NCBI RefSeq assembly: GCF_041260155.1 | Contig: NC_091929.1 | Coordinates: 25,668,080-25,732,079, forward strand | Source: Ptychodera flava | Lineage: Eukaryota > Hemichordata > Enteropneusta > Ptychoderidae | Direction: 5' to 3' | DNA length: 64,000 nt | Shown here: positions 60,997 through 64,000 of the stretch, in pieces | Layout of the letters: each line of letters starts with the position of its first letter | How positions within the stretch are numbered: position 1 is the stretch's first letter | Notes under the pieces: model-generated | Seen by the model: only the letters and a program-made list of their open reading frames with translations | Databases searched by the model: none | What the model was told of the DNA's origin: nothing | Made by a program: the position numbers and the translations under genes

Positions 60997-61605
60997 TTTT
61001 AAATTCCTGTCAAATTTCGCTAACAATCGCCGCTTAGATATCACAAACTTGACGAAGCTGTTCGTATGTGAAACAGTACGTGGTTGTTTAGAATGTCGCA
61101 TTAGGTCCCCCTAGCTTTCTGACTCAGTGTTGTATGGCTGGCATTGCAATTCAGGCCGGGAAAGGAGCTGACGTCAACGTATTGCAAAATCAGGGGTCAA
61201 AAGGTCATCTTGCGGCACTTTAGTGCCGAACGGGGTTCAGAGGGTTAAATACTATTCAACCTGATATATTGCCTTCTGTGTGAATAAGTTGTTGCATAGA
61301 GTACATGAGTGAATGTTTGTGCATTCATATTTGTTGTTAAGGATTTCATGTGTCTTTAAAAAGTTTATTCATAAAATACCATACCTACAAAGCAACCAGT
61401 AATTACGCAAATCAAGAATACAGGATGTGCTCTCGCCATTCTTATACGAAAGTATTTCAGGTGGGGATTTAGCAGACTGGTACTGTGCATTGACATCTTT
61501 GCCACTTGATTGATTTGGTGCAGTAAGTGTGACTTTGAGACAATGGAGTACATGGAAATTTCTATAACATAATGACTAGACTGAATGTACAGGTTCCCCT
61601 CACGA

Positions 61606-62254
61606 ACATTCTTACTCATTCAACAAACGTTTACACACAAACATCAACAAATAAATTCAAACCAGCAATTGAATCATTTCAAATAAACTAAACTGACTTT
61701 GGTTCATTGCCATTTCATAAGATAAACCAGAAACTGCTTTTTGCAGTGTTACCATGTAAAAAGACATGAAAGGTGCACTTTAAAAACCAAACAAATGGTT
61801 GATCTGTCATGTTCAATTTCAAATTCAATATTTGAAGTTTAAAGGGGGGGGGGGGGGGAATGTACAGTCCATAATCAGGGAAACTGTGATCTTATTCATC
61901 GACAAAAACCAATTTTCCTAGGTGGCCTTCGGGGCAGTTGGGCCCACTTTTTTGGCCTTCGGGCAGTGGGGCCCACTTTTTGGCCTTCAGGGCAAGGGGA
62001 TACACAAGCACACAAACAAACAAACATTCTTGCTCATTTTACAAATGTTTGCACACAAACATCAACAAATAAATTCAAACCAGCCACTGAATCATTTCAA
62101 ATAAACTCAATTGACTTTCAAAAGATAAACTAGAAACTGCTTTTTGCTGTGTTACCATGTAAAAAGACATGAAAGGTGCAATTTAAAAAAAAAAACAAAC
62201 TGTTGATCTGTCATGTTCAATTTCAAATTCAATATTTGAAGTTTAAAGGGGGAA
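61606..62254. repeat. Direct duplication of about 235 bp, 414 bp apart, around a minisatellite
   Basis: Positions 61606-61848 and 62022-62254 share long identical runs (CACACAAACATCAACAAATA, CATGTAAAAAGACATGAAAG, TGTTCAATTTCAAATTCAAT). Between them, 61922-61996 holds about three copies of GGCCTTCGGGGCAGTKGGGC plus CCACTTTTT. Confidence 0.85.
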
Positions 62255-62611
62255 ATGTACCCTCTTCTTTCTTTGTTTTCATTTTGCAAATATGAATCAC
62301 ATACATTGAAAGGCTAGAGAAAGTGTCTGAAATATACAACTATAAGTCTTACAAACAGAATGATTAGAATACAATTGCAAAAAATATTGATCAGATTTTT
62401 TTTTCTCAAATTGTAAAACTACTTATAAGCAAGATCAATTATAAATCTACTGAATTTGATTATCATAGGACTTCTAGAAGATAGTTTCTTTAGAACAATA
62501 CTACAAACAAACCACACATTCCAAAACTTATGCGACATAGCTTTTTTTCTTCAGTGTCGCAACTCTATAAATTTAACTTTAGTATGGGAAAACTCAACAC
62601 ATACAATTCTT

Positions 62612-63162
62612 TTAAAGATAAATACAATTTCGACTGTAATGTCCAGCTGCACCACAACAAGAACAAAATCTTCTTCGTCCATATTCTTCCACTTTGAACT
62701 TGTATTCTTCTGGAGTAAAAGTTCCTCCTGCTTCTTTTGTCATGGCTGTTGCTTGTTTTCCATGGGCTGTAATAACATATCCATTAGCTTTCATGAGATG
62801 GTGTAGATAAGCCAATTCATCACTTGTATCTGAAATGATGAAAACCAACATCCAGTTTCGTGTTTTAATCGCCATAAACGATTGGTAAATCCATGAGCGA
62901 TGAAATCATCTGGACCATTAATCTTGTATAAGATGTGGTAGTGGTGTTTGGCTGACATTCCAATGGCACATTTGAAGTTGTGATGTATCACGACAAAGTC
63001 TTTCAACTTTTCACGTCTTAGGATATTGGTCAAATAACGTTGAGCCATATGGTCTGGTTCGTTGGTATTACACTCAATCTGGACCATACCATGAAAACTT
63101 GCACCAGGATTGATATAATTGAAATCACCAAACACATCTTTTCCATTGTAGAAACTGGCCAC
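62612..63162 (-). pseudogene. Unrecognised ORF with HxH motif and zinc knuckle, possible Rep-like fossil
   Basis: Starts MASFYNGKDVFGDFNYINPG. It contains KHHYHILYKING, where HYH could be the HxH of a rolling-circle (HUH) endonuclease, and later DELAYLHHLMKANGYVITAH and a C-x2-C-x4-H-x4-C knuckle (CSCCGAAGHYSRNC). The layout of a small ORF upstream (63327-63620) and this longer one is reminiscent of a small single-stranded DNA virus remnant (parvovirus-like). No helicase part is seen, and I could not confirm the family. If it is viral, it is a broken fragment. Confidence 0.35.
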
Positions 63163-63326
63163 AGTAAACGCTCTGTATTGTGTATATTTGTGTATAATAC
63201 AAGAACCTGGTTACATAAACATTTATAAATCAATGCGCGAGCTCATTTACAACGCACGCGCTAAAGAAAGAAACATTTATTTTGTTTGCGCGCCCATACT
63301 AAAACGCGCAAACTTATATTACCTTA

Positions 63327-63620
63327 TTAGGTTGCTTTTGGTTGTTCTTCTGCAATATGAACATCCTGGATATATTGATGGCAAAGTTCACGTATTTTGT
63401 TTGGTTTGATGTCATCCATAGCTATTTCAAAATGCCAAATACAAAATATACTCATGTAAAGTTGACCTTCATCCATAATACCCATAGTATGGGCATGACA
63501 CAGTGTACGAAGATCATCTCGACGAGCTTTTCGTTCTAAGAAACATACAAATATAAATTTATATGTTTCTTCACTTAAATCTGAATCAAATACAAACGGT
63601 GTTGTATGCGTAGTACCCAT
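63327..63620 (-). CDS. Small ORF upstream of the HxH ORF
   Basis: The minus-strand frame from MGTTHTTPFVFDSDLSEETY continues through RRDDLRTLCHAHTMGIMDE to IQDVHIAEEQPKAT and stop, about 97 residues. It precedes the HxH ORF by about 165 bp on the same strand, so the two may form one unit. No domain is recognised. Confidence 0.35.
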   Translation of the reverse strand: MGTTHTTPFVFDSDLSEETYKFIFVCFLERKARRDDLRTLCHAHTMGIMDEGQLYMSIFCIWHFEIAMDDIKPNKIRELCHQYIQDVHIAEEQPKAT

Positions 63621-64000
63621 ATTGAAATAACGTATTACGTATGTACATACATACATTACTTATACGCACACGCAGCAGACAAGCTAGTTAGTGAGGTTCC
63701 ATTGCTCATTCTTAATATTCATCACCCACATATGTGCTCCCCTTAGAGACCTATTGTTATCGCCATTAGTAGGGGGGTGATGAATATTACAATGTCACTT
63801 CAATTCAGCAGACAACCCCCGCACGACACACACACACGTACACAAAATCAACTACAAGCGAATACTAGCACCGGTTCACTCCTTGTGTTCGCTGTCTGCG
63901 TTTGGAACATACTGGAAAACTTAATGATTACTGCGACCAGCAAATTAATATGTACACGAAGCATGCCTTTTCGATGAACATTTGGACTTATTCTGGAGTT

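Overview
The window is repeat-rich, AT-rich animal DNA with spliced genes. It carries GT-AG introns, many families of small DNA transposons, a Gmr1-type LTR element, metazoan tnp2-like and DUF6589-like transposases, and frequent ACCGGTA words. A marine invertebrate deuterostome (hemichordate, amphioxus or echinoderm type) fits best, but the species cannot be fixed from sequence alone.

Layout. 1-12.4 kb holds several non-autonomous DNA transposons with clear ends (TTAA, TAA and TA target sites) and a minus-strand, multi-exon, host-like gene (about 7.05-12.39 kb) whose middle exons are tandem duplicates. A GC-richer promoter region near 12.3-12.7 kb is followed by a plus-strand two-exon gene (13.58-17.05 kb) coding for an intact tnp2/EnSpm-like transposase of about 932 residues. 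At 18.05-18.60 kb lies one end of a GACCATGG-word transposon family. 19-24 kb carries scattered minus-strand coding fragments. 26 and 36 kb carry short palindrome-word elements. 28.29-34.57 kb is a recently inserted but broken Gmr1-like Gypsy element (integrase ahead of reverse transcriptase, SCAN-like gag). 38.2-41.4 kb is a nested repeat with a 26-bp minisatellite and a 227-bp tandem array.

The main find is a 17.3-kb DNA transposon at 42571-59876. It has a 9-bp target duplication (AAACGTTGT) and matching terminal repeats, each with a palindromic tip and an inner inverted copy. It carries two convergent genes: a RecQ-like SF2 helicase (+) and a DUF6589-type transposase (-) with an N-terminal Cys-rich finger, a C2H2 finger and candidate D, D, E residues. 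Three other transposons have inserted into it: a 3.5-kb GACCATGG element in the helicase, a near-identical 3.5-kb copy in the transposase, and a 1.5-kb TCTGTAGAAATTC-word element between the genes. Removing them leaves about 8.75 kb. The joint content suggests the helicase-bearing Academ-like (AcademH) group, but that name is an inference.

The last 4 kb hold simple repeats, a tandem duplication and a pair of unrecognised minus-strand ORFs with an HxH motif and a zinc knuckle. Most coding content is mobile. The only host-like gene supported by several phase-compatible exons is the 7-12 kb one.
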